The notes: generated by a model not told the origin, from the sequence alone. A stretch of 64,000 bases of DNA from Sinisalibacter aestuarii (GCF_027923545.1 NZ_BROH01000008.1:1-64000); one strand, 5' to 3'. Positions 36,812 to 50,856 are shown, counted from the stretch's first letter. Made by a program: numbers and translations.

Positions 36812-37981
36812 ATGAGTGACGCGCAGATTGAAATCCGCCTGCATGACAGCCTTGCCGGGATCGCGGCAGAGGCATGGGATGCCTGCGCCGCGCCGGAGGG
36901 GAGCGCGCGCCCCATCGACCCGTTCACCACTCACCGCTTCCTGTTCGCGCTGGAGCAATCGGGCTCGGTCGGCCCAGGCACCGGATGGGAGCCGCATTAC
37001 ATCACCGCCCATCTGGACGGCGAGATGATCGCCGCCGCGCCGATGTATGCCAAGAGCCACAGCCAGGGCGAATATGTGTTCGACCATTCCTGGGCCCATG
37101 CCTGGGAACGCGCGGGCGGGCGCTATTACCCCAAGCTGCAGATTGCCGTGCCCTTCACGCCCGCCACCGGGCGGCGCTTTCTGGTCAGGCCCGGCCATGA
37201 GGCGCAGGGCATGGCGGCGCTGGTTCAGGGTGCAGTGCAGGTGGCGGCGGGCTCCGAGCTATCGTCGCTCCATGTTACCTTCTGCACCGAGGACGAGGCC
37301 ATCGCGGGCGCGGCGATGGGCCTGATCCGCCGCCTCGGCACGCAATACCATTGGGAAAACCGGGGATATGCCGATTTTGACGCCTTTGTTGCGTCGCTCT
37401 CGTCGCGCAAGCGCAAGGCGATCCGGCGCGAACGGCGCGGCGCGGAGGCGTTCGGCGGCGAGATCGTGAGCCTCACCGGCGCCGATCTGCGCCCGGAACA
37501 CTGGGACGCATTCTGGGGCTTCTACCAGGATACCGGCAGCCGCAAATGGGGCAGCCCCTACCTGACCCGCGCCTTCTTCGACATCGTGCAGGATACGATG
37601 GCCGACGATGTGCTTCTGGTTCTGGCCATGCGCGGCGGGGTGCCGGTAGCGGGCGCACTCAATTTCATCGGGCGCGATGCGCTTTTTGGCCGGTATTGGG
37701 GGCAAAGCGAATATCACCCTTTCCTGCATTTCGAGCTGTCCTATTACCGCGCCATCGACTTCGCCATCGCGCACGGGCTTGAGCGGGTCGAGGCGGGGGC
37801 GCAGGGCGATCACAAGCTTGCACGCGGCTATCTGCCGGTGGCCACCTATTCGCTGCACTGGATCGGCGATGCGGGGTTTCGCAAGGCGGTGGAGGAATTC
37901 GTCGCGCGCGAGGCCGAAGCGGTGGACGAGGATATCGAGATTCTCACCTCGATGGGGCCATTCCGGCGCGGCCCCGGTTGA
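36812..37981 (+). CDS. DUF482-family (FemAB/peptidoglycan-like) acyltransferase
   Basis: A 389-residue protein of the GNAT-related DUF482 group. HSWAHAWERAGGRYYPKLQIAVPFTPATGRRFL and a C-terminal FYQDTGSRKWGSPYLTRAFFDIV and EAGAQGDHKLARGYLP are the family blocks; Arg-Lys-rich SSRKRKAIRRERR occurs in the middle. The biochemical function in bacteria is not established. The start ATG is 34 bases after the GDPD stop. Confidence 0.88.
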   Translation: MSDAQIEIRLHDSLAGIAAEAWDACAAPEGSARPIDPFTTHRFLFALEQSGSVGPGTGWEPHYITAHLDGEMIAAAPMYAKSHSQGEYVFDHSWAHAWERAGGRYYPKLQIAVPFTPATGRRFLVRPGHEAQGMAALVQGAVQVAAGSELSSLHVTFCTEDEAIAGAAMGLIRRLGTQYHWENRGYADFDAFVASLSSRKRKAIRRERRGAEAFGGEIVSLTGADLRPEHWDAFWGFYQDTGSRKWGSPYLTRAFFDIVQDTMADDVLLVLAMRGGVPVAGALNFIGRDALFGRYWGQSEYHPFLHFELSYYRAIDFAIAHGLERVEAGAQGDHKLARGYLPVATYSLHWIGDAGFRKAVEEFVAREAEAVDEDIEILTSMGPFRRGPG

Positions 37982-38031
37982 CCGGAGCGCGGCGGCAGCC
38001 CACATTCGGAAAAGCGAATATGGAGGAACGC

Positions 38032-38418
38032 ATGAGCTACACCATCGACCGCACCTTCCCCGGTGCCGACTTTGAAGAAATCGACAAACGCACCCGCGAG
38101 GCGCTGGCCGCCAACGGCTTTGGCGTGCTGACCGAGATCGACGTGAAAGCGACGATGAAAAAGAAGATCGACAAGGATCTCGACGATTACCGCATCCTTG
38201 GCGCCTGCAACCCCGGCATGGCCTATCAGGCGATCGGGCTTGAGCCGAGAGTGGGCGCGATGCTGCCCTGCAACGTGATCCTGCGCGGCGTCGAAGGCGG
38301 CGTCGAGGTGTCGGCGGTGGACCCGCTGGCCTCGATGGCCGGGATCGACAACGATGCGCTCAAAGATGTTGCCGGCCAGGTGCGCGGGATGATGGAAAAG
38401 GTCGTCGCGGCGATCTGA
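38032..38418 (+). CDS. DUF302-family protein
   Basis: A 128-residue protein matching DUF302: FEEIDKRTREALAANGFGVLTEIDVKATMKKKID, then YRILGACNPGMAYQAI and GAMLPCNVILRGVEGG. The CNP and LPCNV blocks are conserved in the family; function is not known. The start at 38032 is supported by a GGAGG site six bases upstream (GGAGGAACGC ATG), whereas the upstream in-frame ATG at 38020 has none. Confidence 0.9.
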   Translation: MSYTIDRTFPGADFEEIDKRTREALAANGFGVLTEIDVKATMKKKIDKDLDDYRILGACNPGMAYQAIGLEPRVGAMLPCNVILRGVEGGVEVSAVDPLASMAGIDNDALKDVAGQVRGMMEKVVAAI

Positions 38419-38419
38419 C

Positions 38420-38552
38420 GGCAGGACCGGGGGCTTTGCCCGTCACCCCGGAGGGGTGCTGGCGGCAGGACCGGGGGCTTTGCCCCGTCACCCCGAAGGG
38501 GTGCTGGCGGCAGGACCGGGGGCTTTGCCCCCGGACCCCCAAGGTATTTCAG
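38420..38552. repeat. 44-45 bp tandem repeat, three copies
   Basis: Starts of a unit beginning ggcaggaccgggggctttgc are at 38420, 38464 and 38509, so the period is 44 then 45. The first two copies are nearly complete and identical apart from one base insertion and one substitution; the third runs into the dispersed repeat with its ggtattt tail. No spacers and no direct-repeat pattern of CRISPR type. Confidence 0.85.
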
Positions 38553-38563
38553 GAACGAAGAAG
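38523..38563 (+). repeat. Dispersed intergenic repeat, copy 3
   Basis: A hairpin-forming G/C block (gggggctttgcccccgg) is followed by acccccaaggtatttcagga and acgaagaag. The same order (hairpin, cccc, tattt, gaac, agaag) occurs at 50767-50819. Confidence 0.65.
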
Positions 38564-38570
38564 AGGGCGG

Positions 38571-39056
38571 TCAGAGCGCCGCCAGCATCGCCTCGCCACC
38601 CGAGATTTCGCAGCCGCGCCCCGTTTCGGGGTGCCAGACGGTGACCACGCCGTCTTCGGCGGCCAGCGCATAGCGCTTCGAGCGGGCGAAGAGGCCGGCC
38701 GCTGCCGCGTCAAACCGCATGCCGATGGCATCGGCAAAGCTGCCATCGGCATCCGAGAGCAGGGCGATGCCCGCCGCCGTGGCGCCGGTGGCCTCGCCCC
38801 AGGCCTGCATCACGAACGGGTCGTTCGCGGCGAGACAGATCACCTCGTCGACCCCTTTTTCCTTCAGCCCCTCCATCACCCGGATGAAGCCCGGCACATG
38901 GGCCGAGTGGCAGGTGGGGGTGAAGGCACCGGGTACCGCAAAGATCACCACCTTGCGGCCCTTGAGCACGTCGGCAAGTGCCACCTGCTCCGGGCCTTCT
39001 GCGCCAATCCTCAACATGGTGGCTTCAGGAAGGCGATCTCCTACATCAATTGTCAT
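38571..39056 (-). CDS. Peroxiredoxin (Prx5-like)
   Basis: A 161-residue thioredoxin-fold protein with the peroxidatic Cys49 in PGAFTPTCHSAHVPG and the typical Prx5 flow (MTIDVGDRLPEATML, GLKEKGVDEVICLAANDPFVMQAW). It reduces hydrogen peroxide and alkyl peroxides with a thiol donor. The start at 39056 is supported by a GGAG site about 7 bases upstream. Divergent from the ferredoxin-reductase-like gene. Confidence 0.93.
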   Translation of the reverse strand: MTIDVGDRLPEATMLRIGAEGPEQVALADVLKGRKVVIFAVPGAFTPTCHSAHVPGFIRVMEGLKEKGVDEVICLAANDPFVMQAWGEATGATAAGIALLSDADGSFADAIGMRFDAAAAGLFARSKRYALAAEDGVVTVWHPETGRGCEISGGEAMLAAL

Positions 39057-39136
39057 GCTTTTCTCCTGTTCGCGTTGCATGTGGTCTGCCCCGCGCGATA
39101 GGCTCCCGCGGAAACAGGCACAAGGGAAAACCGATC

Positions 39137-40342
39137 ATGAGCCAGGTTGTTGTAATCGGCGCGGGGCAGGCCGCTGCTTCGCTCGTCGCCAAGCTGCGGG
39201 GGCTGGGCTTTGACGGCGGGATCACCGTGATCGGTGAAGAGCCCGCGCCGCCCTATCAGCGCCCGCCGCTCTCGAAAGCCTATCTGCTGGGCGACATGGC
39301 GCTCGACCGGCTCTACCTGCGGCCCGAGAGCTACTATGGTGAACATGACATCACCCTGCGCCTGGGCTGCCGGGTGGAGCGGATCGAGCGCGATGCCAAG
39401 CTCGTCCTGCTCGATGGCGAGGCGATTGCCTATGACATGCTGGCGCTCACCACCGGCTCGGTGCCGAACCGGCTGCCCAACGCCATCGGGGGCGATCTGG
39501 ACGGCGTCTACACCGTGCGCACGCTGGCGGATGTGGATGCGATGGCGCCGCAGTTTCGCGAAGGGGCGCGGGTGCTGATCGTCGGCGGTGGCTATATCGG
39601 GCTGGAAGCGGCGGCGGTGGCGGCCAAGAAGGGGCTGAAGGTGACGCTGGTGGAAATGTCCGAGCGCATCCTGCAGCGCGTGGCCGCGCCCGAGACCTCG
39701 GCTTTTTTCCGCGATCTGCACAAGGGCCACGGCGTCGATCTGCGCGAAGGCTGCGGGCTGAAAGCCCTGACCGGCGAGACCCGTGTGACCGGGGCCGAAC
39801 TGACCGATGGCACCAGCATCGACGTGGATTTCGTCATCGTCGGGGTCGGTATCCGGCCCGATACGGCGCTGGCCGAGCAGGCCGGGCTGGAGATCGACAA
39901 TGGCATCGCGGTGGATGAACAGGGCCGCACATCCGACCCGTCGATCTGGGCGGCGGGCGATTGCGCCTCGTTTCCGCAGGGCGGCGGGCGGCTCCGGCTC
40001 GAAAGTGTGAGCAATGCCATCGACATGGGCGAGCTGGTGGCGGCCAACATGACGGGGGCGGGCACGGCCTATGTGGCCAAGCCCTGGTTCTGGTCCGACC
40101 AGTATGACGTGAAGCTGCAGATCGCCGGGCTCAATACCGGCTATGACGAGATCGTCACCCGGCGCGACGGTGAGGCGGTAAGCTTCTGGTACTATGCGGG
40201 CGATACGCTGCTCGCGGTGGATGCGATGAACGATTCGCGCGCCTATATGGTCGGCAAGCGGCTGATCGAGGCGGGCAAATCGCCCGACAAGGCGGTGATC
40301 GCCGATGCGAGCGCCGATCTGAAACCGCTCCTGCGGCCGTGA
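39137..40342 (+). CDS. FAD-dependent pyridine nucleotide-disulfide/ferredoxin reductase-like oxidoreductase
   Basis: A 401-residue flavoprotein with the FAD motif GAGQAAASLVAKLR (residues ~8-21), the NAD(P) motif GGGYIGLEAAAVAAKKG (about 151-167) and the FAD motif WAAGDCASFP (about 273-282). The PYQRPPLSKAYLLG block is characteristic of putidaredoxin/rhodocoxin reductase-type enzymes that pass electrons from NAD(P)H to ferredoxins. The partner ferredoxin is not in the window. rsmD follows with a 4-base overlap. Confidence 0.92.
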   Translation: MSQVVVIGAGQAAASLVAKLRGLGFDGGITVIGEEPAPPYQRPPLSKAYLLGDMALDRLYLRPESYYGEHDITLRLGCRVERIERDAKLVLLDGEAIAYDMLALTTGSVPNRLPNAIGGDLDGVYTVRTLADVDAMAPQFREGARVLIVGGGYIGLEAAAVAAKKGLKVTLVEMSERILQRVAAPETSAFFRDLHKGHGVDLREGCGLKALTGETRVTGAELTDGTSIDVDFVIVGVGIRPDTALAEQAGLEIDNGIAVDEQGRTSDPSIWAAGDCASFPQGGGRLRLESVSNAIDMGELVAANMTGAGTAYVAKPWFWSDQYDVKLQIAGLNTGYDEIVTRRDGEAVSFWYYAGDTLLAVDAMNDSRAYMVGKRLIEAGKSPDKAVIADASADLKPLLRP

Positions 40343-40899
40343 GGATCATCGCCGGAGAATGGCGGGGCCGGGCGCTTGCAAGCGTGGGCAAGGGCGACAA
40401 GGGCGCGCATCTGCGCCCGACCACCGACCGGGTGCGTGAAAGCCTGTTCTCGATGCTCGCGGGCGGGCGCTTTGGCGATCCGGTCAGCGGGGCGGAGGTG
40501 CTCGATCTGTTTGCCGGTACCGGGGCGCTGGGGCTTGAGGCGCTGTCGCGCGGGGCGCGTCACGCGACCTTTGTGGATGACGGCCGGGCCGCCCAGCGGC
40601 TGATTCGCGACAACATCGCCAAATGCGGGGCCGGGCCGCGCGCCACACTGGTGACGCGCGACGCCACCCGGCCCGGCGCCAGCACCGGCGCGCCCGCCGC
40701 GCTGGTATTTTGCGATCCGCCCTACGGCAAGGGGCTGGGCGAGGCGGCGCTGGCGGCGGCGCTGGCGGGCGGCTGGATCGCGCCCGGTGCGCTGGTGGTC
40801 TGGGAGGAAAGCGCCGCGATCGCGCCGCCCGACGGGCTGACGCTCCTCGATCAACGGCGCTACGGCGACACGGTGATTCACCTGCTGGAGGCGGCGTGA
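40339..40899 (+). CDS. rsmD: 16S rRNA (guanine966-N2)-methyltransferase
   Basis: A 186-residue SAM-dependent methyltransferase, with the RsmD N-terminus MRIIAGEWRGRAL, LRPTTDRVRESLFSML, the SAM loop DLFAGTGALGLEALSRGA and the catalytic DPPYGKG motif (FCDPPYGKG). It methylates G966 in the 30S P-site loop. GTG start at 40339; its last four bases overlap the HAD gene start. Confidence 0.95.
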   Translation: MRIIAGEWRGRALASVGKGDKGAHLRPTTDRVRESLFSMLAGGRFGDPVSGAEVLDLFAGTGALGLEALSRGARHATFVDDGRAAQRLIRDNIAKCGAGPRATLVTRDATRPGASTGAPAALVFCDPPYGKGLGEAALAAALAGGWIAPGALVVWEESAAIAPPDGLTLLDQRRYGDTVIHLLEAA

Positions 40900-41543
40900 G
40901 ACCGGCGGCGGTTCTGTTCGATTGCGACGGCGTGCTGGTCGATAGCGAACCTGTCGGCCACGCATTGTTGCGCGACGATCTGGCGGCACATGGGCTGGAG
41001 ATGTCGGTGGAGGATGTGCACCGGCTCTTCGTCGGTGGCACGATGGCCTCGGTCGCGGTGCAGGCGGCAAAGCTGGGGGCAGTGCTGCCTGAGGATTGGG
41101 TGGCGCGGCATTACCGCCGCCTCTATGCAAAGCTTGCCGAAGGCACGCCGCTGATTGCAGGGGTTGTCGCCCTGCTCGATGCGCTCGACGTTGCGGGCGT
41201 GGCCTATGCTGTGGGCTCCAACGGCACCACCGAAAAGATGACGACGACGCTGAGTCAGCACCCGGAGGTCTGGCGCCGGGTGAAAGACCGGCTTTATTCC
41301 GGGCAGGAGCTGGCTTGCCCGAAGCCGGATCCGGGGCTGTATCTGCACGCCGCGCGGGCGCTGGGCGCGGACCCGGCCGGTTGCGTGGTGATCGACGACA
41401 GCCCCACCGGCTGCCGCGCCGGGGTGGCGGCGGGGATGCGCACTTTGGGCTATGCGGCTGCCGGCAATGGCGCGGCTTTGCGCGCGGTCGGCGCCGAAGT
41501 GTTCGTGGCGATGGACGAGGTGCCGGGCCTGCTTGGGCTCTGA
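40896..41543 (+). CDS. HAD-superfamily phosphatase
   Basis: A 215-residue protein with the HAD motif I DCDGVLVDSE near the N-terminus, motif II VGSNGTTEKMTTTL, motif III lysine in ACPKPDPGLY and motif IV IDDSPTGCRAG. It belongs to the beta-phosphoglucomutase/phosphatase group; substrate unknown. GTG start at 40896 overlaps the rsmD stop. Confidence 0.9.
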   Translation: MRPAAVLFDCDGVLVDSEPVGHALLRDDLAAHGLEMSVEDVHRLFVGGTMASVAVQAAKLGAVLPEDWVARHYRRLYAKLAEGTPLIAGVVALLDALDVAGVAYAVGSNGTTEKMTTTLSQHPEVWRRVKDRLYSGQELACPKPDPGLYLHAARALGADPAGCVVIDDSPTGCRAGVAAGMRTLGYAAAGNGAALRAVGAEVFVAMDEVPGLLGL

Positions 41544-41566
41544 ACGGGCGGGCGGAACCGGCGAGA

Positions 41567-41593
41567 GGGGGAAAACCGGCTGGCATTTCCCCC
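41567..41593 (+). terminator. Possible terminator between HAD and map genes
   Basis: GGGGGAAA (41567-41574) and TTTCCCCC (41586-41593) form an 8-bp stem with an 11-base loop between two convergent genes. It would work only weakly (short T-tracts), in either direction. Confidence 0.4.
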
Positions 41594-41596
41594 TTA

Positions 41597-42403
41597 TCAA
41601 CTCCAGGTGGGGAAGAACCTGCCCGCCGGGCTGAGGGTGAAGATCTCGGCCCCGGTCGCGCTGACGCCGATGGAATGCTCGAACTGGGCCGAGAGCGACT
41701 TGTCGCGGGTGACCGCCGTCCAGTCATCGGCGAGCACCTTGGTTTCGGGCCGGCCCAGGTTCACCATCGGTTCGATGGTGAAGAACATGCCCTCTTCCAG
41801 CACCGGTCCCTTACCGGGGCGGCCGTAATGCAGCACGTTGGGCGGCGCGTGGAACACCTGCCCGAGCCCATGACCGCAGAAATCGCGCACCACGCTCATC
41901 CGGTTCGCCTCGACGAAGCTCTGGATCGCGTAGCCGATATCGCCGAAAGTGTTGCCGGGCTTCACCGCCTCGATCCCGCGCATCAGGGCCTCGTGGGTGA
42001 TCTCGATCAGCCGTTCGGCCTTGCGCGGCAGCTTGCCCGCCACATACATCCGGCTCGTGTCGCCGAACCAGCCATCGAGGATCACGGTTACGTCGATGTT
42101 GAGGATATCGCCGTCATGGATCTTCTTGTCGGACGGGATGCCGTGGCAGACCACGTGGTTGAGCGAGATGCAGGTGGCGTGCTTGTAGCCCTTGTAGCCG
42201 ATGGTGGCCGAGGTTGCTCCGGCTTCTTCGACCCAGGTCTCGACCAGCTTGTCGAGCTCGCCGGTGGTGACGCCGGGCTGAACATGCGGGATGATCCGGT
42301 CGAGGATATCGGCCGCCAGCCGCCCCGCCTTGCGCATGCCTTCAAAATCCGCGTCTTCGTAGATGCGAATACCGTCCCGGGTGATGCGGCCGCGCGTATC
42401 CAA
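41597..42403 (-). CDS. map: Methionine aminopeptidase, type I
   Basis: A 268-residue pita-bread-fold protease with the metal-binding order: SLNHVVCHGIPSDK with the catalytic His, DILNIDVTVILDGWFGDTSRM (Asp-Asp), and the GHGLGQVFHAPPNVLHY and EEGMFFTIEPM blocks (His, Glu) and the C-terminal EHSIGVSATGAEI. It removes initiator methionine. The length matches type I enzymes without an N-terminal zinc finger. Confidence 0.97.
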   Translation of the reverse strand: MDTRGRITRDGIRIYEDADFEGMRKAGRLAADILDRIIPHVQPGVTTGELDKLVETWVEEAGATSATIGYKGYKHATCISLNHVVCHGIPSDKKIHDGDILNIDVTVILDGWFGDTSRMYVAGKLPRKAERLIEITHEALMRGIEAVKPGNTFGDIGYAIQSFVEANRMSVVRDFCGHGLGQVFHAPPNVLHYGRPGKGPVLEEGMFFTIEPMVNLGRPETKVLADDWTAVTRDKSLSAQFEHSIGVSATGAEIFTLSPAGRFFPTWS

Positions 42404-42501
42404 TGCGCCTCTCCTTGCTGTCTTCGGCCTCTAGATAGGACAGAACGCCACTAAGGACCAGTGCATGAGGCGGTTTGCCTCTCGGTGCGGGCCTGTGCCG
42501 G

Positions 42502-43215
42502 TCAGGCGACCGGGAGCGCGACGGGAAGCTGCGGCCCCAGCGTCACGCCTTTGGGCGAGATGTTGGTGGAATGCGCGATCACCTCGACCCCGGCGCCATA
42601 GGCGGTCAGGAAGGCCTGCGCATAGCGCGGGTCGATGTCTTCGGCGATCCGCACTTCGCTGGCGTCGGTGCGCTGAACGAGGAAGAACACCGCCGCGCGG
42701 TGCCCCTGCTTGGCCATCAGCGCCAGTTCCAGCATATGCCGCGCGCCGCGCTCGGTCTTTGCGTCGGGAAACTCGGCGATGCCGGGGCGGCGGCAGAGGG
42801 TGACGGATTTTACCTCGACATAGGCGTCGGGCAGGTTCTCCGCCGAAAGCAGGAAGTCGATCCGGCTTTTCTCGCCGTATTTCACTTCGGCGCGCACATC
42901 GGTGTAGGCGTCGAGCGCGGGCACCTCGCGCGCCTCCAGCGCCGCTTTCAGCATCCGGTTCGGCACCGAGGTATCGACCCCGGTGAAATGCCCGTCATGA
43001 TGCTCGACCAGCCGCCAGCCGTATCTGAGCTTTTTCTTCGGGTCGTCATTGGGTTCGAGCCAGATCCGCATACCCGGATTGGCGAGGCCCATCATCGAGC
43101 CGGGATTGGCGCAATGGGCGGTGATTTCACTGCCGTCATCCAGCCGGCAATCGGCGAGGAAACGCTTGTAGCGGCGGATCAGTGTGGCGGGTACGAGGGG
43201 GGATGCGAAGTCCAT
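42502..43215 (-). CDS. sfsA: Sugar fermentation stimulation protein SfsA (DNA/RNA-binding)
   Basis: A 237-residue SfsA family protein. Family blocks include RRYKRFLADCRLDDGSEITAHCANPGSM, GVDTSVPNRMLKAALE, SRIDFLLSAE and YVEVKSVTLCRRPGIAEFPDAKTERG with the PD-(D/E)xK-like nuclease fold. Its role is poorly understood; E. coli SfsA is linked to maltose metabolism. The start at 43215 is favoured by the family N-terminus. It lies 98 bases downstream from map on the same strand. Confidence 0.93.
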   Translation of the reverse strand: MDFASPLVPATLIRRYKRFLADCRLDDGSEITAHCANPGSMMGLANPGMRIWLEPNDDPKKKLRYGWRLVEHHDGHFTGVDTSVPNRMLKAALEAREVPALDAYTDVRAEVKYGEKSRIDFLLSAENLPDAYVEVKSVTLCRRPGIAEFPDAKTERGARHMLELALMAKQGHRAAVFFLVQRTDASEVRIAEDIDPRYAQAFLTAYGAGVEVIAHSTNISPKGVTLGPQLPVALPVA

Positions 43216-43259
43216 CCGGCGAAGATGGGGGCGGCGGTGGAGAATGTCCACCGCCCGCC

Positions 43260-44668
43260 TCAGTTCTCGCGGAACGCGGTGTTGAAATAGTCCGCCAGCG
43301 GCTTCATCAGGTAGGCGATCGGGCTGTGCTCGCCGGTTTGCAGATAGGCCTGCACAGGCATGCCGGGGATCAGCACCGACCCTTCCGGCAACTTTTCGAT
43401 CTCGCCTTCCGAAATCTCGACCCGGGCGCGGTAATAGCTCTGCCCGGTGCGCTCGTCCTGGATCGCGTCGGGCGAGACGGAAATCACCCGGCCGAGGATT
43501 TCCGGCGTGCGCCGCGTGTCGAAGGCGGCGAAGCGCAGCGCCACGTCCTGGCCTGCATGGACCTGGTCGACATGGATCGTTTCGATCTGCAGGCCGATGA
43601 TCAGCGGCTGGTCCTGCGGCACGAGATAGAGCACCGGCTGCGCGGGCTGGATCACCGATTGTTCGCCGAAAACGCGCAGCTCGTGAACCGCGCCCGAGCG
43701 CGGGGCGCGGATGTCGAGCCGGTTGAGCTGTTCGAGAAGCGCCCGGCGGCGTTCGGCCAGTTCCAGCTCGCGGCCCTCCTGCTCGGACAGTTCGGCAATC
43801 GCCTCTTCCCGGCTCTGGGCCTGAATGCGGATGATTTCGATTTCGATCTCGGTAATCCGACCTTCGGCCTGGGCGCGCGCGGCGACAATCTCGCCAGATG
43901 ACCCTTCCAGGCTGGATTTTTCGCGTTCCAGCGCCAGCACCCTGCTTTGCTGCGTCAACCCGCGCTCGAACAGGGTGGTCTGGTTGGTGAGTTCTTCCTG
44001 GATGAAGGCGATCTGTTCGCGCAAGGCGTTGAGCTGGGCATCGAGCCCCTCGATCTGCGAGGCGATCTGCGCCTTGCGCTTGCCTAGCTGCTCGACCGAG
44101 GCGGCGAGGTTGTCGCGCCGCTGCGAAAAGAGCTTGCGATTGCTCTCCAGCATTTCGGCCACGTCGGGGCTGCTTGCGGCGACGGCCAGCAGGTCATCGC
44201 TGAAGGTGACCGCATCGCTGCCGTCGCGTTCCGCTTCGAGCCTGCCGCGGCGGGCCATCAGTTCGAAGAGCTGGCTCTGGACGATGGTCAGATCCGAGTT
44301 CAGCCGCTCGGGGTCGAGCCGGATCAGCACCTGCCCGGCTTCCACGATGTCGCCTTCGCGCACCAGGATCTCGTCGACCACGCCGCCATCGGGGTGCTGG
44401 ACGACCTGCCGGTTCTGCTCCACCTCGATCGCGCCGTTGGCGACGATGGCGCCGGCGATGTTGGAGAGCACCGACCAGGTGCCGAAGCCCCCCACCAGCA
44501 CGACGAGCGCGAGGATGCCGAGGATCACCGGCCCGCGCGCCGACCATGCCTTGAGCACCTGCGCCTCGGTCGCGCTCTCGCGGTTCTGCGGGTTGCCGAG
44601 CACCAGCACATCCTTGCTCACCTTCGTATGGGGCACCTGGCTGGCGGGTTTGTTTGCGTCTTTGTTCA

Positions 44669-44669
<1 letters not shown>
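43260..44669 (-). CDS. Type I secretion membrane fusion protein (HlyD family)
   Basis: A 469-residue HlyD-type protein: one membrane segment near residues 45-70 ([22 protein letters not shown]), a biotinyl-lipoyl-like domain ([29 protein letters not shown]), a ~230-residue coiled-coil hairpin rich in E, Q and L, and the beta-barrel part ending NIFQ-like [21 protein letters not shown]. It bridges the ABC transporter to an outer-membrane channel. Its start overlaps the stop of the ABC gene by one base, so the two are an operon. No TolC gene or substrate is near. Confidence 0.94.
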
Positions 44670-49316
<4,647 letters not shown>

Positions 49317-49351
49317 GCCCGGCCGGAACGAGACAAAAGGACAAAAGACCG

Positions 49352-50677
49352 ATGCAACTCAAGAAATTCCTTCCCCTCGCGGCCGCGGTGGTGCTTCTGC
49401 CCACCCTCGGCTTCGCGCAAGAGGCGGACATGACGCCGCCGAATGAAGAGATCGGCTATATCTTCACCACCTTCATGTTCCTGGTGACGGGCTTCCTCGT
49501 CATGTGGATGGGCGCGGGCTTTTCGATGCTCGAAGCGGGCCTCGTGCGCTCCAAGAACGTGACGATGCAGCTCACCAAGAACATCGCCCTCTTCGCCATC
49601 GCGGCGATCATGTATTACCTCATCGGCTACAACCTGATGTATCCGGGCGATGGCTGGACCATCACTAACGTGCTCGGCGCCTTCTCGCTGACCTCGCTGG
49701 AGCCGGTGGGCGGCTCGCCCGACACCGACCTCACCTATGCGTCGGTCGGCTCGGACTTCTTCTTCCAGCTGATGTTCTGCGCCACCACCGCCTCGATCGT
49801 TTCGGGTACCCTGGCCGAGCGCATCAAGCTGTGGCCCTTCCTGATCTTCACCATCGTCCTCACCGGCCTGATCTACCCGATCCAGGCGTCGTGGAAATGG
49901 GGCGGCGGCTTCCTTGACGCCAATTTCGGCTTCCTCGACTTCGCCGGTTCGACCGTGGTGCACTCGGTCGGTGGCTGGGCCGCGCTTGCCGGTGCCATCG
50001 TGCTCGGGCCGCGTATCGGCAAATATGGCAAGGACGGCAAGGTTAACGCCTTCCCGGGCTCGAACCTGACGCTGGCCACGCTCGGCACCTTCATCCTGTG
50101 GCTCGGCTGGTTCGGCTTCAACGGCGGCTCGCAGCTCTACATGGACACCGCCGGCAACGTCGCCGACATCTCGCGGATCTTCTCGAACACCAACACCGCG
50201 GCTGCCGGTGGCGCGCTCGCCGCGCTGATCCTGACCCAGCTCCTCTACAAGAAGGTCGACCTGACCATGGTGCTCAACGGCGCTCTCGCGGGCCTTGTCT
50301 CGATCACCGCCGAGCCGCTGACCCCGGGCCTGGGTGCCGCCACCCTGATCGGCGCCGTGGGCGGTGTGATCGTGGTCTTCGCCGTGCCGTTCCTCGACAA
50401 GCTCAAGATCGACGACGTGGTCGGCGCCATCCCGGTGCACCTCTTCGCCGGCATCTGGGGCACCATCGCCGTGGTTCTGACCAACTCCGACGCGACCATC
50501 GGAGGCCAGCTGATCTCGATCGTGATCGTCGCCGCCTTCGTCTTCATCGTCTCGCTGGTGGTCTGGTTCATCCTGAAAGCGGTCATGGGGATCCGCGTCT
50601 CGGAAGAAGACGAGGCGATGGGCCTCGACCGCGCCGAGCTCGGGATGGAAGCCTACCCCGAATTCACCAACGGCTAA
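49352..50677 (+). CDS. amtB: Ammonium transporter AmtB
   Basis: A 441-residue protein with a cleaved signal peptide (about residues 1-22, AFLPLAAAVVLLPTLGFAQE) and eleven membrane helices. Key Amt blocks are WMGAGFSMLEAGLVRSKN, DFAGSTVVHSVGGWAALAGAIVLGPR with the first twin-histidine site, NGALAGLVSITA, and HLFAGIWGTIAV with the second. It conducts ammonia/ammonium and is gated by GlnK. The terminator after it ends this operon. Confidence 0.97.
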   Translation: MQLKKFLPLAAAVVLLPTLGFAQEADMTPPNEEIGYIFTTFMFLVTGFLVMWMGAGFSMLEAGLVRSKNVTMQLTKNIALFAIAAIMYYLIGYNLMYPGDGWTITNVLGAFSLTSLEPVGGSPDTDLTYASVGSDFFFQLMFCATTASIVSGTLAERIKLWPFLIFTIVLTGLIYPIQASWKWGGGFLDANFGFLDFAGSTVVHSVGGWAALAGAIVLGPRIGKYGKDGKVNAFPGSNLTLATLGTFILWLGWFGFNGGSQLYMDTAGNVADISRIFSNTNTAAAGGALAALILTQLLYKKVDLTMVLNGALAGLVSITAEPLTPGLGAATLIGAVGGVIVVFAVPFLDKLKIDDVVGAIPVHLFAGIWGTIAVVLTNSDATIGGQLISIVIVAAFVFIVSLVVWFILKAVMGIRVSEEDEAMGLDRAELGMEAYPEFTNG

Positions 50678-50708
50678 CGTTCCTTCCATACCAGCCGTGT
50701 GATAACTG

Positions 50709-50736
50709 GCCCGGGCGTTCGCGCCCGGGCTTTTTT
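50709..50736 (+). terminator. Rho-independent terminator after amtB
   Basis: GCCCGGGCG (50709-50717) and CGCCCGGGC (50722-50730) with a four-base loop and six T (50731-50736). A textbook terminator. Confidence 0.95.
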
Positions 50737-50766
50737 GCGGAGCGGCTGCGCCGCGCAGGTTTGCCG

Positions 50767-50819
50767 GAGGGGGGCGCTGCCCCCCTGTGACCCCCCGAGG
50801 TATTTGAAGAACAGAGAAG
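50767..50819 (+). repeat. Dispersed intergenic repeat, copy 4
   Basis: A G/C hairpin block (ggaggggggcgctgcccccc) is followed by ccccccgaggtatttgaaga and acagagaag, matching copies at 38523-38563 and 28787-28812. Confidence 0.65.
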
Positions 50820-50856
50820 CGAAACGCCGGGGCGTTTTCCCGCCCCGGCGTTTCGC
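50819..50856. terminator. Bidirectional terminator-type hairpin
   Basis: A 16-bp perfect inverted repeat (50819-50834 with 50841-50856), the strongest stem in the window, followed on plus by a T-rich run (ttcgtttt) and on minus by ttctctgttc. It lies 20 bases after the aminotransferase stop. Confidence 0.7.

Noticed and set aside
38420-38563. CRISPR-like array
   Set aside because: Units are joined head to tail without unique spacers, so it is a simple tandem repeat.
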